64,000 bases of DNA from Pedobacter sp. ASV28 (GTDB lineage Bacteria; Bacteroidota; Bacteroidia; Sphingobacteriales; Sphingobacteriaceae). Position 1 is the stretch's first letter; each line of letters begins with the position of its first letter. The position numbers and the translations under genes are program-made. Below the pieces are notes generated by a model. That model did no database searches. It was not told the origin of the DNA and saw nothing but the letters and a program-made list of their open reading frames with translations. The stretch spans positions 1 to 64,000 of the forward strand of contig NZ_JAELTN010000021.1 of assembly GCF_016428855.1 (NCBI RefSeq), in the 5' to 3' direction. This document shows, in pieces, positions 25,524 to 34,944 of the stretch.

Positions 25524-26990
25524 CTATCTAATGTTTCCCATCCATTTTTTTAATAGGGGAACCAATAAAAATATAAATATGCCAATTGCAGCTGAATAAA
25601 TAGAAATTTGGAATAAGATATTGGCATAATAGGGTAATGATAGGACTGGATTGTTGGCTTCGATAATATGCTTTGGTACGCTCATTAATGCTCCTATTTT
25701 GCCTGCCAGAAACTCCCCAATGGCCGTAAAGAAAAAGAAAATGCCCATCATTAGTCCAACAATGTTTACCGGAGAGAGTTTGGTAATCATGGATAGGCCT
25801 ACTGGGGAGATACACATCTCACCGCAAATGATAAAGAAATAACCTCCAGAAAATGCCAAAAGGGAAATTAGACCATGGTCCAGACTGCTCTTACAGGCCA
25901 GGTAGAAAGTGAAAAAGCCTAAGCCTACAAAAATAAACGATAAGGCAAATTTTGCGGGAGTAGAGGGCTCCAACCCACGTTTATTCAGCCATGGCCATAA
26001 CGACGCAAAAATCAAACTCAATATGATTACCCAGGCAGGTGGCAGAAAATTATTTACAGCTAGCGCGGGTAATTCGATGCCAAAAATATGCATGTCTACA
26101 TTACGCATGGCAAATAGGTTTAACGAACCGGAGTTTTGTTCATAAAATGCCCAAAAAAAGGTAGAAACAACTACCAATGCTAAGGCAGACAATAGCTTGT
26201 ATTTAGCTTCTTTTTCAAGCTTCAACGCTATATATGTAATATAGGCCACCGAAACTACGGCCAATATGGGCATTATGCTATCCAAGGTTTCGTAGTAATT
26301 GAAAAGCGTAACAATAAGTGGCAGCGCAACAAAAGATAGGAGATAGATCAGATATTCTATTGTAATGATACCGGCAATTTTCTCTTTCAGTTTAGGGCTT
26401 AATGGTAGACCCTTTTCCTGAAAAGATTTTTTGCCCATGATGAAAACAATTAAACCAATCACCATAAAAATACCTGCCATGCCAAAGCCATAATGCCAGT
26501 TTATTTTTTGGCCTACGTAGCCACATAACAAACCACCTAGTGCCGCACCTACGTTTATGCCCATATAAAATAGGGAAAAGGCACTGTCCTTTCGAGGATC
26601 ATTATTATCATAAAGTGTGCCCACCATACTGGAAATGTTTGGCTTAAAAAAGCCATTTCCACATATTATGAAAGCCATTCCATAAAAAAAACTCCAATCT
26701 TGCGGAATAGCCAAAACGATATGGCCAATAGCCATCATTATCCCGCCAAAAATAATAGCTCTCCTATAACCTAAAAATTTATCGGCCAACATACCACCGA
26801 ACATGGGCATGGTATAAACCAAGGCAGAATAAGCTCCTAAAATGGCATAGCCCTTGGGTTCATCGAACTTTAATTGGGTAACCATATAGGCCAATAACAA
26901 CGCCTTCATCCCATAGAATGAAAACCGCTCCCACATTTCAGTGAAAAATAAGAGATAGAGTTGTTTAGGATGTTTGCTTGTCGCTGTCAT
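25524..26990 (-). CDS. POT family proton-coupled peptide transporter
   Basis: A 488-residue major-facilitator protein of the proton-dependent oligopeptide transporter family, with about 14 membrane segments in the inner membrane. It has the signature ExxERFxxYG as EMWERFSFYGMKALLL, the PTR2 segments GAYSALVYTMPMFGGMLAD and FFKPNISSMVGTLY, and FSLFYMGINVGAALGGLLCG. It imports di- and tripeptides with protons. The C-terminal half keeps the usual gate helices, although the long loop near 280-320 has an unusual DMHIFGIELPALA stretch. Monocistronic by layout. Confidence 0.93.
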   Translation of the reverse strand: MTATSKHPKQLYLLFFTEMWERFSFYGMKALLLAYMVTQLKFDEPKGYAILGAYSALVYTMPMFGGMLADKFLGYRRAIIFGGIMMAIGHIVLAIPQDWSFFYGMAFIICGNGFFKPNISSMVGTLYDNNDPRKDSAFSLFYMGINVGAALGGLLCGYVGQKINWHYGFGMAGIFMVIGLIVFIMGKKSFQEKGLPLSPKLKEKIAGIITIEYLIYLLSFVALPLIVTLFNYYETLDSIMPILAVVSVAYITYIALKLEKEAKYKLLSALALVVVSTFFWAFYEQNSGSLNLFAMRNVDMHIFGIELPALAVNNFLPPAWVIILSLIFASLWPWLNKRGLEPSTPAKFALSFIFVGLGFFTFYLACKSSLDHGLISLLAFSGGYFFIICGEMCISPVGLSMITKLSPVNIVGLMMGIFFFFTAIGEFLAGKIGALMSVPKHIIEANNPVLSLPYYANILFQISIYSAAIGIFIFLLVPLLKKWMGNIR

Positions 26991-27049
26991 TTTAGTTGGT
27001 TTATTGTTTAGTTTTTGGATGTTTGGCAGGAAACCTATAACTTATTGCC

Positions 27050-27700
27050 TTAAGGAGCTAAACGTTCAATTTTCCAGTTTCCATTTATCAAAGTATATTT
27101 AATCCTGTCATGCAAGCGGTTAGATCTACCTTGCCAAAATTCAATTATAGTTGGTTTTACGATATAACCACCCCAATGTGCCGGTTTCGGAATGGTTTTG
27201 CCTTCGTATTGCTTTGTTAATTCTTCAACTTTGTTTTCTAAAACGGCTCTATCGGAAATGACTTGACTTTGAGGGGAAACGATTGCACCAATTTGACTGC
27301 CTACCGGACGAGAATGGAAATATTGTTCAGAGGTTTCCTTATCTAGCTTCTCTATTTTGCCTTCTATTCTAATCTGTCTTTCCAGCTCTCCCCAAAAGAA
27401 CACCAAGCAGGCCAATGGATTTTTCTTGATCTCTTTACCTTTTTGGCTCAGATAGTTAGTGTAGAAACTAAAACCTTCTTTATCAAAACCCTTAAGGAGT
27501 ACAATTCTAGCGTTCGGTCGACCCGATTTGTCTGCTGTGGCCAACGTCATTACATTGGGTTCAAAAATCTGCACTTTCATGGCGTCAGCGAACCATTTTT
27601 CAAATTGGTCTATTGGGTTTTTAACCACATCTTTTTCACTTAATTCGGCGGCTTTATAATCTTGCCTTAAGTTCTGTATCATTTCTTTTGTAAGCTCCAT
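27050..27700 (-). CDS. pdxH: pyridoxamine 5'-phosphate oxidase
   Basis: A 216-residue FMN enzyme that oxidises pyridoxine/pyridoxamine phosphate to PLP. Marks are NVMTLATADKSGRPNARIVLLKGFD, FYTNYLSQKGKEIKKNP, the FMN site FFWGELERQIRIEGK, SRPVGSQIGAIVSPQSQ, and the C-terminal RLHDRIKYT plus ERLAP. The start is placed at ATG 27700 (MELTKEM); the frame is open another 33 codons upstream but the length then exceeds the family. It diverges from yqgE with 47 bases between starts, so both promoters share this short region. Confidence 0.95.
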   Translation of the reverse strand: MELTKEMIQNLRQDYKAAELSEKDVVKNPIDQFEKWFADAMKVQIFEPNVMTLATADKSGRPNARIVLLKGFDKEGFSFYTNYLSQKGKEIKKNPLACLVFFWGELERQIRIEGKIEKLDKETSEQYFHSRPVGSQIGAIVSPQSQVISDRAVLENKVEELTKQYEGKTIPKPAHWGGYIVKPTIIEFWQGRSNRLHDRIKYTLINGNWKIERLAP

Positions 27701-27747
27701 GTGGCAAAAATAGGTTTTGTTAGCATATTTTTTCTTAATTTTCACAA

Positions 27748-28311
27748 ATGTTAAGTTTGTTAAACCCTTCTGCTGGCAAGTTGTTGATTTCTGAGCCATT
27801 TTTAAACGATCCCAACTTTAAACGTTCGGTGGTTTTATTAACGGAATATGAGAATGAAGGTGCCATTGGTTTTATCCTTAATCAATCTAGCAATCTGCTG
27901 ATCAAGGATTTGATCCCAGATTTATGGTTGGCCGATTTTCCTGTATTTATAGGGGGACCCGTAGAAGTAGATACTGTTCATTTCATACATCGTTGTTATG
28001 ATAAGATTAAGAGTGGCGTAGAAATTGCCGATGGTATTTTTTGGGGTGGCGATTTTGAAACTTTGAAACTTCTTGTGAACAGTAATAGCATTACAGATGA
28101 AGAAGTAAAATTCTTTTTGGGCTATTCTGGATGGGATGCTAAGCAATTGGAAGGGGAAATTACAGAAAATACCTGGATAGTTTCTGATCAATATCATCCA
28201 GAAACTATTTTTTCTCATAATGAAGAAGAATTATGGAAAGAGGTGATTATCAACTTAGGCCCAAAATATGCTCATATCAGTAATTTTCCTATCGATCCAA
28301 ACTTAAATTAG
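27748..28311 (+). CDS. yqgE: YqgE/AlgH family protein (DUF179)
   Basis: A 187-residue DUF179 protein. Landmarks are GKLLISEPFLNDPNFKRSVVLL, EGAIGFILNQSSN, FIGGPVEVDTVHFIH and FFLGYSGWDAKQLEGEI with W at the end of the strand. The family is cytosolic, with no firmly assigned activity; it was once linked to alginate transcription. Length is normal. The gene diverges from pdxH and converges with purE; the 71-base gap to purE holds no strong hairpin. Confidence 0.92.
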   Translation: MLSLLNPSAGKLLISEPFLNDPNFKRSVVLLTEYENEGAIGFILNQSSNLLIKDLIPDLWLADFPVFIGGPVEVDTVHFIHRCYDKIKSGVEIADGIFWGGDFETLKLLVNSNSITDEEVKFFLGYSGWDAKQLEGEITENTWIVSDQYHPETIFSHNEEELWKEVIINLGPKYAHISNFPIDPNLN

Positions 28312-28382
28312 TTTACACCTTCAATGTGCGATAAACGGATGCAAGAGAAGGCAAAAAACTCAATTCTGTAAACATTGGGAAT

Positions 28383-28886
28383 TTAAGCTTCCATCTCAGC
28401 AGCAGATTCTTCTACCTTTTTTCTTAGTTCATCTTTGTAAGCTTGCATTTTTTCGGCCAATTCTGGTAATGCAGTAGATAAAATTTGTACGGCCAGTAAA
28501 CCAGCATTTTTTGCCGCGTTTAGGGCTACGGTTGCTACTGGAATACCATTTGGCATTTGTAAAATAGACAGGATACTGTCCCAACCATCAATGGAATTTG
28601 ATGATTTCACAGGGACACCAATAACGGGTACCGTAGTAATTGAAGCTACCATACCAGGCAAATGTGCCGCACCACCAGCTCCAGCAATAATTACCTTTAT
28701 GCCCCTTTGGGCAGCGTCTTTCGCATATTGGAACATTCGTTCTGGCGTGCGATGGGCAGAAACTACGGTCATTTCAAATTCAACACCAAAATCCTTTAAT
28801 ATTTCGGCAGCATCGTTCATGATAGGAAGGTCAGACTTACTGCCCATAATAATTCCTACTTGTGCGCTATTTATATTTTTTTGCAT
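28383..28886 (-). CDS. purE: N5-carboxyaminoimidazole ribonucleotide mutase
   Basis: A 167-residue class I PurE, converting N5-CAIR to CAIR in purine synthesis. The catalytic block is [14 protein letters not shown], followed by [16 protein letters not shown] and [20 protein letters not shown] at the N-terminus binds the phosphate. Length matches class I enzymes. It lies 29 bases downstream of the purK stop on the same strand, the usual partner order, so the two steps of CO2 fixation are co-expressed. Confidence 0.96.
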   Translation of the reverse strand: MQKNINSAQVGIIMGSKSDLPIMNDAAEILKDFGVEFEMTVVSAHRTPERMFQYAKDAAQRGIKVIIAGAGGAAHLPGMVASITTVPVIGVPVKSSNSIDGWDSILSILQMPNGIPVATVALNAAKNAGLLAVQILSTALPELAEKMQAYKDELRKKVEESAAEMEA

Positions 28887-28915
28887 GATAAATTCCTGTC
28901 TAAATGCTGTTAAGC

Positions 28916-30055
28916 TTAGCTTTTTACTTTTAAGGTAGATTGTACAAAACGTGCTTTTTCAATAGCTCTTTCTCTATTTTGGTCAATAACAGTCAAATGG
29001 CCCATTTTACGGAAAGGTTTGGTATACTTCTTACCATATAAATGAAGATATACACCATCAACTGCCATGATTTTTTCCAGACCATCGTATTTGGCTACCC
29101 CATCGTGGCTTTTTTCGCCCAAGAGATTGATCATTACGGCATTGGAAATAGAACGGGTATCGCCTAATGGCAGGTTAAATATAGCCCTCAGGTGCTGTTC
29201 AAATTGCGAAACATAATTTCCTTCAATGGTATGATGCCCACTATTATGCGGACGGGGGGCAAGTTCATTCACCAAAATATCGCCGTGTTTGGTAATGAAC
29301 ATTTCTACTGCTAGAATGCCCGTAATATTTAGGGCAGAAGCAATATCTATGGCTATTTTCTCCGCCCTATGCTGTATACTATCCGGATAGGTAGACGGAG
29401 AAATCAGAAATTCTACCAAATTGGCCTCGGCATTGAATTCCATTTCTACCATCGGAAAAGTCTTAATATCTCCATTTGGGTTTCTAGCTACAATAACAGC
29501 GATTTCCTTTTCAAAATCTATTAATTCCTCCACTAATATTGGGGCATTAAAGGCATTTTTAACATCGTCCATGTTATTGATTTTCATCACACCTTTGCCA
29601 TCATACCCATCTTTCCGCAGTTTTAGGATATAGGGAAATTCAAATTTTCCGTTGGTCAAATCCGATTTGTTGTTCACCAATTGAAAAGGAGCCGTTGGAA
29701 TATCGTTTTCTTTGAAAAATTGTTTTTGTATGCCTTTATCCTGTATCAGCCTGATCACTCTGGATTGGGGATAAACCTGCTTGCCTTCTTTTTCAAGTTG
29801 TTCGAGCGCTTCAATATTTACTTTTTCTATTTCTATCGTAATGATATCGGCTTTCTTTCCAAAGTTATATACGGTATCGTAATCGGTAATGGAACCACAT
29901 TCAAAGTAATTGGCTATGTTTTTGCAAGGGGCATCGGCATCTGGATCCAGCACCAATGTAGTCAAATTGTAATTGATTGCTTCTTGAATGAGCATTCTTC
30001 CTAATTGTCCACCTCCCAATATTCCTAATTTTAACTCGCTAATCTGTTTTGCCAT
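28916..30055 (-). CDS. purK: N5-carboxyaminoimidazole ribonucleotide synthase
   Basis: A 379-residue ATP-grasp enzyme making N5-CAIR from AIR, bicarbonate and ATP. The N-terminal [16 protein letters not shown], the ATP-grasp core with [16 protein letters not shown] and [20 protein letters not shown], and the metal/phosphate segment [17 protein letters not shown] are present. The ATG at 30055 ([11 protein letters not shown]) is preferred; the frame is open to 30103 but adds 16 unlikely residues. Paired with purE. Confidence 0.95.
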   Translation of the reverse strand: MAKQISELKLGILGGGQLGRMLIQEAINYNLTTLVLDPDADAPCKNIANYFECGSITDYDTVYNFGKKADIITIEIEKVNIEALEQLEKEGKQVYPQSRVIRLIQDKGIQKQFFKENDIPTAPFQLVNNKSDLTNGKFEFPYILKLRKDGYDGKGVMKINNMDDVKNAFNAPILVEELIDFEKEIAVIVARNPNGDIKTFPMVEMEFNAEANLVEFLISPSTYPDSIQHRAEKIAIDIASALNITGILAVEMFITKHGDILVNELAPRPHNSGHHTIEGNYVSQFEQHLRAIFNLPLGDTRSISNAVMINLLGEKSHDGVAKYDGLEKIMAVDGVYLHLYGKKYTKPFRKMGHLTVIDQNRERAIEKARFVQSTLKVKS

Positions 30056-30309
30056 TACCAATTTAAATTTGTTATCTCGCACAAAAATAGCAAAAATAAG
30101 CATTTGGTTTGGGTTAATTTATATATTAAGCTAATTATGGGAAGCAAAATTGCTATCCTTCTATTTTTTGTTTGTATAGCCCATTTGTTTTATTTTGTCA
30201 AACACAAACTTGGACTTTGGCTTAGGTAACGTAACGAAAAATGGCAGACTAAATCAATGTTGACCCTACAGCAATTTAAAATTTTGCCTTTTTACTTTTA
30301 ACTTAATAT

Positions 30310-30317
30310 TACCTTTG
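30310..30317 (+). promoter_or_regulatory. TAnnTTTG -7 element at the BaiN-like gene start
   Basis: TACCTTTG is an exact consensus -7 element ending 4 bases before the ATG at 30322. TTTG at 30283-30286 with a 23-base spacer could be the -33 element. Use of this promoter would give a leaderless mRNA, as also suggested for ubiD. Confidence 0.4.
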
Positions 30318-30321
30318 CCAC

Positions 30322-31512
30322 ATGGTTTACGATGCAGTAATTATTGGTGGTGGCGCTTGCGGATTAATGTGTGCTGTGCAGGCAGGGTTTTTGGGCAAAA
30401 AAGTAGTTGTGCTCGAGAAAAATGCTCAACCAGGCGCTAAGATTTTAATTTCGGGAGGAGGGAGATGTAACTACACCAATCTTGGCGCTACAGAAGAACA
30501 ATTTATTTCTGACAATCCACATTTCCTAAAATCTGCATTTAAACAATGGACTGTAGAAGATACCATCAGCTTCTTTGAAACCTATGGTATTTATGGTGCA
30601 GAAAAAACTTTGGGACAATTATTTCCAGAAGCTAAGAATGCCAAAGATATAGTGGCCGTTTTTACCTCCCTTTGCGAAGAAATGGAGCAAGCAATTATTT
30701 GTAATGTAGAAATCAGGGCTATAGATGGAGATGACGGTCATTATAAAGTGACTTATACTACCAACGGTAAAGAGAAGTTTTTAACTGCACCAAAGCTGGT
30801 AATTGCTACCGGAGGTTTGCCCATCCCAAAAATGGGTGCTACAGATTTTGCCTTCAAATTTGCTCGTCAACATGGCCTTAAACTTATAGAAATGGCACCA
30901 GCACTGGTTCCACTTACCATTACAGGGAGAGATGAGGCTTGGTTTTCACATCTTTCAGGCAATTCGGTGTTTTGTAGGGTAAGTAATGATCAGATAAGTT
31001 TTGAAGAAAATATTTTATTTACACATTGGGGCTTAAGTGGCCCAGCGGTTTTACAGATTTCCAGTTATTGGCGTAGGGGAGAAAGTATAATCATAGATTT
31101 ATTGCCAACGGAAAGAATTTTGGATTTAATTGAGGTGCAGCGGGCCACAAACGGCAAAGTCATGTTATCTACTTTGTTGAATAAATTTTATCCTAAAAAA
31201 TTTACCGATGCCTTGGCTAAATTTCTACCCATACATAAACCGGTTGCCGATTTAAATAAAGGAGAGATGCATACGATTAACGTAACCATACATCATTTTA
31301 AAGTAAAGCCAGCAGGTGATAAAGGCTATGATAAGGCAGAGGTAATGCGTGGCGGTATTGATACGAATGAACTTTCTTCCAAAACCTTGGAAAGTAAGAA
31401 AATACCTGGTTGTTATTTTGGTGGGGAATGTGTAGACGTGACTGGTTGGCTAGGCGGATATAATTTTCAATGGGCATGGGCTAGTGGCTATGTAATTGCA
31501 CAAAATATTTAA
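30322..31512 (+). CDS. NAD(P)/FAD-dependent oxidoreductase, BaiN/HI0933 family
   Basis: A 396-residue flavoprotein. The FAD-binding Rossmann motif is IIGGGACGLMCAVQAG, followed by LEKNAQPGAKILISGGGRCNYTN, the signature of the HI0933/YhiN/BaiN group. The closing segments GGECVDVTGWLGGYNFQWAWASG complete the flavin site. The Clostridium member BaiN reduces bile-acid intermediates, but most bacterial members have no known substrate. It is probably cytosolic. It converges with the SDR gene through a gap that contains a long inverted repeat. Confidence 0.87.
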   Translation: MVYDAVIIGGGACGLMCAVQAGFLGKKVVVLEKNAQPGAKILISGGGRCNYTNLGATEEQFISDNPHFLKSAFKQWTVEDTISFFETYGIYGAEKTLGQLFPEAKNAKDIVAVFTSLCEEMEQAIICNVEIRAIDGDDGHYKVTYTTNGKEKFLTAPKLVIATGGLPIPKMGATDFAFKFARQHGLKLIEMAPALVPLTITGRDEAWFSHLSGNSVFCRVSNDQISFEENILFTHWGLSGPAVLQISSYWRRGESIIIDLLPTERILDLIEVQRATNGKVMLSTLLNKFYPKKFTDALAKFLPIHKPVADLNKGEMHTINVTIHHFKVKPAGDKGYDKAEVMRGGIDTNELSSKTLESKKIPGCYFGGECVDVTGWLGGYNFQWAWASGYVIAQNI

Positions 31513-31537
31513 TATGCCAAATTAAATATTTTTAAAA

Positions 31538-31590
31538 TTGTCCAAAAAGCTTCATTTTCTGTGCCTACCGAAAAATAACATTTTGGACAA
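31538..31590. repeat. inverted repeat in the convergent BaiN-SDR gap
   Basis: TTGTCCAAAA (31538-31547) and TTTTGGACAA (31581-31590) are perfect 10-base arms around a 33-base loop that holds a smaller TTTTC/GAAAA pair. It may be a weak two-way terminator. Confidence 0.45.
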
Positions 31591-31616
31591 AATTGTTCAT
31601 TATGATAACTTGATTT

Positions 31617-32318
31617 TTATTTTGTTTTGGTCGGTCTTACCTCTATTTTACTTGGAAGTACATTTGGATTCATATTTAAGAGATCTACTACCATTTGTCC
31701 TAGATCAGCAGGTTGTATTTTCCAAGAATCATCTTCATTAGGTTCATGGTCATTAAAATGGGAAGTTACCGAACCCGGCATAATGGTGGTCACCTTAACA
31801 TCGTATGCCCTCAAATCTAACATTACTGCCTGTGTAAAACCAACTACACCAAATTTAGAAGCATTATACCCGGCACCACCGGCAAAGAAATTGGTGCCAG
31901 CTAAACTTGAAATGGAAATGTAATAACCCTTGTTTTGTTTCAGTTGTTCAACACTTGCCTTTAACGTATGGAAAACCCCGGTTAAGTTGGTATCTATCAT
32001 GGCCTGCCAATCAGCTAAGCTTAATTGATCTATGGGCGCAAATTTGCCCAATCCTGCGTTGGCAATTACGATATCCAGCTGCCCGAATTTAGATATGATC
32101 TGTGCTATGGCATTGGCTTCTTGCTCAAAATAACGCACATCCGATTGAATGGCCAATACATTCACGTTGCCCAATTGAGCTTTTGCTTTTTCTACATCTT
32201 CTAATTTCCTGCCAGAAATGGCCACCTTTAATCCCGCATTAACCAAAGCTTTTGCTATGCCTAATCCTATACCTTTAGTGCCGCCCGTAATATAGGCTAC
32301 CTTATTTTTTAAACTCAT
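31617..32318 (-). CDS. short-chain dehydrogenase/reductase
   Basis: A 233-residue classical SDR. The cofactor motif TGGTKGIGLGIA is at residues 11-22, NAG at about 89-91, and the catalytic Ser-Tyr-Lys triad is in SISSL plus YNASKFG. Members of this fold reduce ketones or oxidise alcohols with NAD(P)(H) in the cytosol. The substrate is not visible from sequence. It is divergent from the FISUMP gene, with 231 bases between likely starts. Confidence 0.88.
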   Translation of the reverse strand: MSLKNKVAYITGGTKGIGLGIAKALVNAGLKVAISGRKLEDVEKAKAQLGNVNVLAIQSDVRYFEQEANAIAQIISKFGQLDIVIANAGLGKFAPIDQLSLADWQAMIDTNLTGVFHTLKASVEQLKQNKGYYISISSLAGTNFFAGGAGYNASKFGVVGFTQAVMLDLRAYDVKVTTIMPGSVTSHFNDHEPNEDDSWKIQPADLGQMVVDLLNMNPNVLPSKIEVRPTKTK

Positions 32319-32449
32319 CTTTTAGCTTTTAAGTCTAGCTAAATTGCAATATTTAAGACGAAAATCAAAGCATGAACCTATCCTGTCTGCTAATCTTACC
32401 TTATGATGATTTTGGTCTTATCCATCGCTAAGCTTATTAATCAGCTCAT

Positions 32450-32476
32450 AAATACCTATTAGTGAGTATTTTTTTA
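32450..32476 (+). promoter_or_regulatory. weak hairpin with T run upstream of the FISUMP gene
   Basis: AAATAC (32450-32455) pairs with GTATTT (32466-32471) and is followed by a T run to 32476. It resembles a small attenuator or terminator inside a divergent promoter region. AT-rich, so weak. Confidence 0.25.
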
Positions 32477-32549
32477 ACCCTTTCGGTTAATTAATTTTAT
32501 GCAGAACGGCCTATGTTGTGAAATGGGCAGGACATTAGAAAAGGAAAAT

Positions 32550-33584
32550 ATGAAATACTCTTTGATGTTGTTGATATTGGTGACTTCGGTTTCATTCGCG
32601 CAACAAAAAAAAACAGCTGGCAATTCATCTCCTGCTAAGGTAACTTCTAAATACGGTGCTTTGGCAGTAGATAGAAGTAACGGCTTTTATTATGGGTGGG
32701 CCAATGACCAACCAAGCTTGAGCGCGGCAGAGAAGCGTGCGTTGGAGGAGTGTAACAAAAAAGGTGGCAATTGTACCCTTGTACTTTCTTTTTCAGGTGC
32801 TGGTTGTGCAGCCTACAGAACTATTGATGGAAATGTGGGTACGGCTTATGGTTGGGGGCTTGCCAAAACAAAGGAGCTGGCAGACGCCATAGCTATGGCA
32901 GAATGTAATAAAAGAAGTATGGGAACGCTACCAAGTAATTTTGTATGGGCCTGCAACTCGAGCAATTCAGGTGTTTTAAAAGAAATTTATAATGCCAGTG
33001 ATGAAATTGAGACCCCCATAAAAATTGGCAATCAGGTTTGGATGAATAAAAACTTGGATGTTGGCAAATTTAGAAATGGAGATCCTATTACAGAAGCAAA
33101 AACGCCTGAAGAATGGGAAAAATTATCTTCTGATGAAGTAGGACAAGCTGCTTGGTGCTATTATAATTTCGACCCTAAAAATGCGGCAAAGTATGGTCGA
33201 CTGTATAATTTCTATGCAGTTGCTGATAAAAGAGGGCTTGCACCGCAAGGATGGCATATCCCTAGTGCAGTTGAATTTGAAACACTGATCAGTTATTTAG
33301 GGGGCGAATATTCTGCCAGTAAAAAGCTAAGGAGTAAGACGGGCTATAAAAATGGAAACAACGGCACTAATGAGAGTGGCTTCAATATTCAGCCGGCAGG
33401 CTATAGGGGAGGCTATGCCAGTAGCGGTTTTAGCTGGCTTGGAGAAACTTTTCTGATCTGGTCGTCTACTCCTAAGGATAAATGGCAATGCCATTATTTG
33501 GCCTATAATCGTGATAAGGATTTTGTATATATTGGTTCATGGAGTAGGGATAATGGTTTTTCGGTCCGTTTGATCAAAAACTAA
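32550..33584 (+). CDS. secreted DUF4189 plus FISUMP domain protein
   Basis: A 344-residue exported protein from ATG 32550, which begins a signal peptide (MKYSLMLLILVTSVSFA); the frame is open to 32499. Residues about 35-140 match DUF4189 (YGALAVDRSNGFYYGWANDQ, ALEECNKKGGNC). Residues about 155-340 match FISUMP, the Fibrobacter succinogenes paralogous domain (KIGNQVWMNKNLDVG, then YGRLYNFYAVADKRGLAPQG, WHIPSAVEFETL). The fusion may bind envelope or surface glycans, but no function is established for either domain. Monocistronic by layout. Confidence 0.8.
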   Translation: MKYSLMLLILVTSVSFAQQKKTAGNSSPAKVTSKYGALAVDRSNGFYYGWANDQPSLSAAEKRALEECNKKGGNCTLVLSFSGAGCAAYRTIDGNVGTAYGWGLAKTKELADAIAMAECNKRSMGTLPSNFVWACNSSNSGVLKEIYNASDEIETPIKIGNQVWMNKNLDVGKFRNGDPITEAKTPEEWEKLSSDEVGQAAWCYYNFDPKNAAKYGRLYNFYAVADKRGLAPQGWHIPSAVEFETLISYLGGEYSASKKLRSKTGYKNGNNGTNESGFNIQPAGYRGGYASSGFSWLGETFLIWSSTPKDKWQCHYLAYNRDKDFVYIGSWSRDNGFSVRLIKN

Positions 33585-33663
33585 TAATCGTAGTCAATTT
33601 AATTAAATCCCTGCAAACAATTTTCGGCTTTTGGTTATTCTATAATTACAAAACTAGAACATT

Positions 33664-34029
33664 ATGGAAAATTCAAGCCGAGAAAATAAAAATATGCCTA
33701 TACAAAATAGTCCAAAGCCAAGTGATCAGGTACAATTGGAAATAGAAACCGTTACACCCGATACGGAAAAAGATGTACTACCAACGGAAAGCAGCATCAA
33801 CAAGTCGGCAGGTTTACTCAAAAAACAACCAATAGATTCTACAGGAGATGACACTAACAATAAAGATAGTGAAGCCTTAACCACAGATAAAAATCAAGGT
33901 GAACACCAACGAAATGAAAATGCTGAAGCTATACTTGAAAAAGGACGGGATATAGGTGCCAATCATATTGAACCAAAAGACCAAAATTCCTCTGATGAAC
34001 GAGATAAGATTGAGACCATCAGTCCTTGA
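33664..34029 (+). CDS. small hydrophilic acidic protein, unknown
   Basis: A 121-residue protein rich in Glu, Asp, Asn, Lys and Thr with no hydrophobic core, signal peptide or Cys. It starts MENSSRENKN and ends KIETISP. The composition suggests an intrinsically disordered protein. It is not recognised as a family. Its codon use looks coding, and it starts 79 bases after the FISUMP gene. A 520-base gap follows. Confidence 0.5.
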   Translation: MENSSRENKNMPIQNSPKPSDQVQLEIETVTPDTEKDVLPTESSINKSAGLLKKQPIDSTGDDTNNKDSEALTTDKNQGEHQRNENAEAILEKGRDIGANHIEPKDQNSSDERDKIETISP

Positions 34030-34550
34030 TTGAAACCATTTAAAATCCTCAATTCTATCCGATGCAGATCGGTGGAGTGGGGAAATACTAAAAATGCCTC
34101 CATTAGTTTATACAGACTGAAAACGTGTTGGACTGGTAGGTTGGTGTATTGTCATTGCAGGCCCACTGCCTTATAATTAAAAATGCGCTCTGATGTTAAT
34201 CTACAATCATCAAAGATGCCTCGATCTCAAGTAAATGATATTTTTTCATTTATATCATCGTTGGCAAACCTTTCCATTTCTTTTTCCGTATATATTTTCA
34301 AAAAAAATGAGATTGAACTTGAATTTTCTATTTTAAAAGTTTAATTAAATAAAATAGGTGGTCATGATTTCTAAAAATAGTCAGAAAATGAAATATGAGC
34401 TGAAATTTTTTTGAGTAAATTAAGATTGATCGAAAAATATAAAGAAATTGCGGGAAGGATGCTGTGTCGATAATTTTATTTGAAAATCTACAGGAGATAA
34501 AGGCATAATTATTAACAAATAATCATTATATTGGAACAATTTATTAAATT
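34030..34550. other. 520-base gap without a convincing gene
   Basis: No ORF here has family resemblance. A small AT-rich hairpin, ATGATAT/ATATCAT (34235-34241/34252-34258), sits in the middle. The last 50 bases before the response regulator are AT-rich (TATATTGG near 34529) and may hold its promoter. Nothing resembling a tRNA or small RNA was recognised. Confidence 0.4.
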
Positions 34551-34922
34551 ATGATCAAGAAAATCTTGGTGCTAGAAGATGATCAGGACATCCTGTATGT
34601 GGTTCAAGAAGTATTGGAGTACGAGCGTTTTTTGGTGAAAGGAATTTCTAATTGCCAAGAAGTGCTTAAATTGGGAGAAGAATTTGTTCCAGATTTGTTT
34701 CTTTTGGATTTTAGGTTGCAGGATGGAAATGGGGGCGAGGTATGTAGAGATTTAAAATCTCATCCCTTATTTGCAGCAACCCCTGTAATTATTTTTTCTG
34801 CTTATGCGCAAAAGAACATAGATTTTTCCGCCTACGGTTGTGACGGGGTGATCGAAAAGCCTTTTGATCTCGATCAGCTTATCGAAATGGTCAACCTGTT
34901 GCTCACAAAAACTAGCGTTTAA
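34551..34922 (+). CDS. stand-alone response regulator receiver
   Basis: A 123-residue single-domain CheY-type receiver. The acidic pair is E9/D10-D11, the phospho-acceptor is D53 (LLDFRL), and the switch lysine is in VIEKPFDLD near residue 102. It has no output domain, so it may act in a phosphorelay or bind a partner. It converges with the large kinase, 22 bases between stops. The second receiver lies on the other side of the same kinase. Confidence 0.9.
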   Translation: MIKKILVLEDDQDILYVVQEVLEYERFLVKGISNCQEVLKLGEEFVPDLFLLDFRLQDGNGGEVCRDLKSHPLFAATPVIIFSAYAQKNIDFSAYGCDGVIEKPFDLDQLIEMVNLLLTKTSV

Positions 34923-34944
34923 TTGGCTGCTTTTAAACTTTGAA

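Noticed and set aside
34030-34550. Possible tRNA or sRNA
   Set aside because: No cloverleaf or CCA end could be found; only one AT-rich hairpin.
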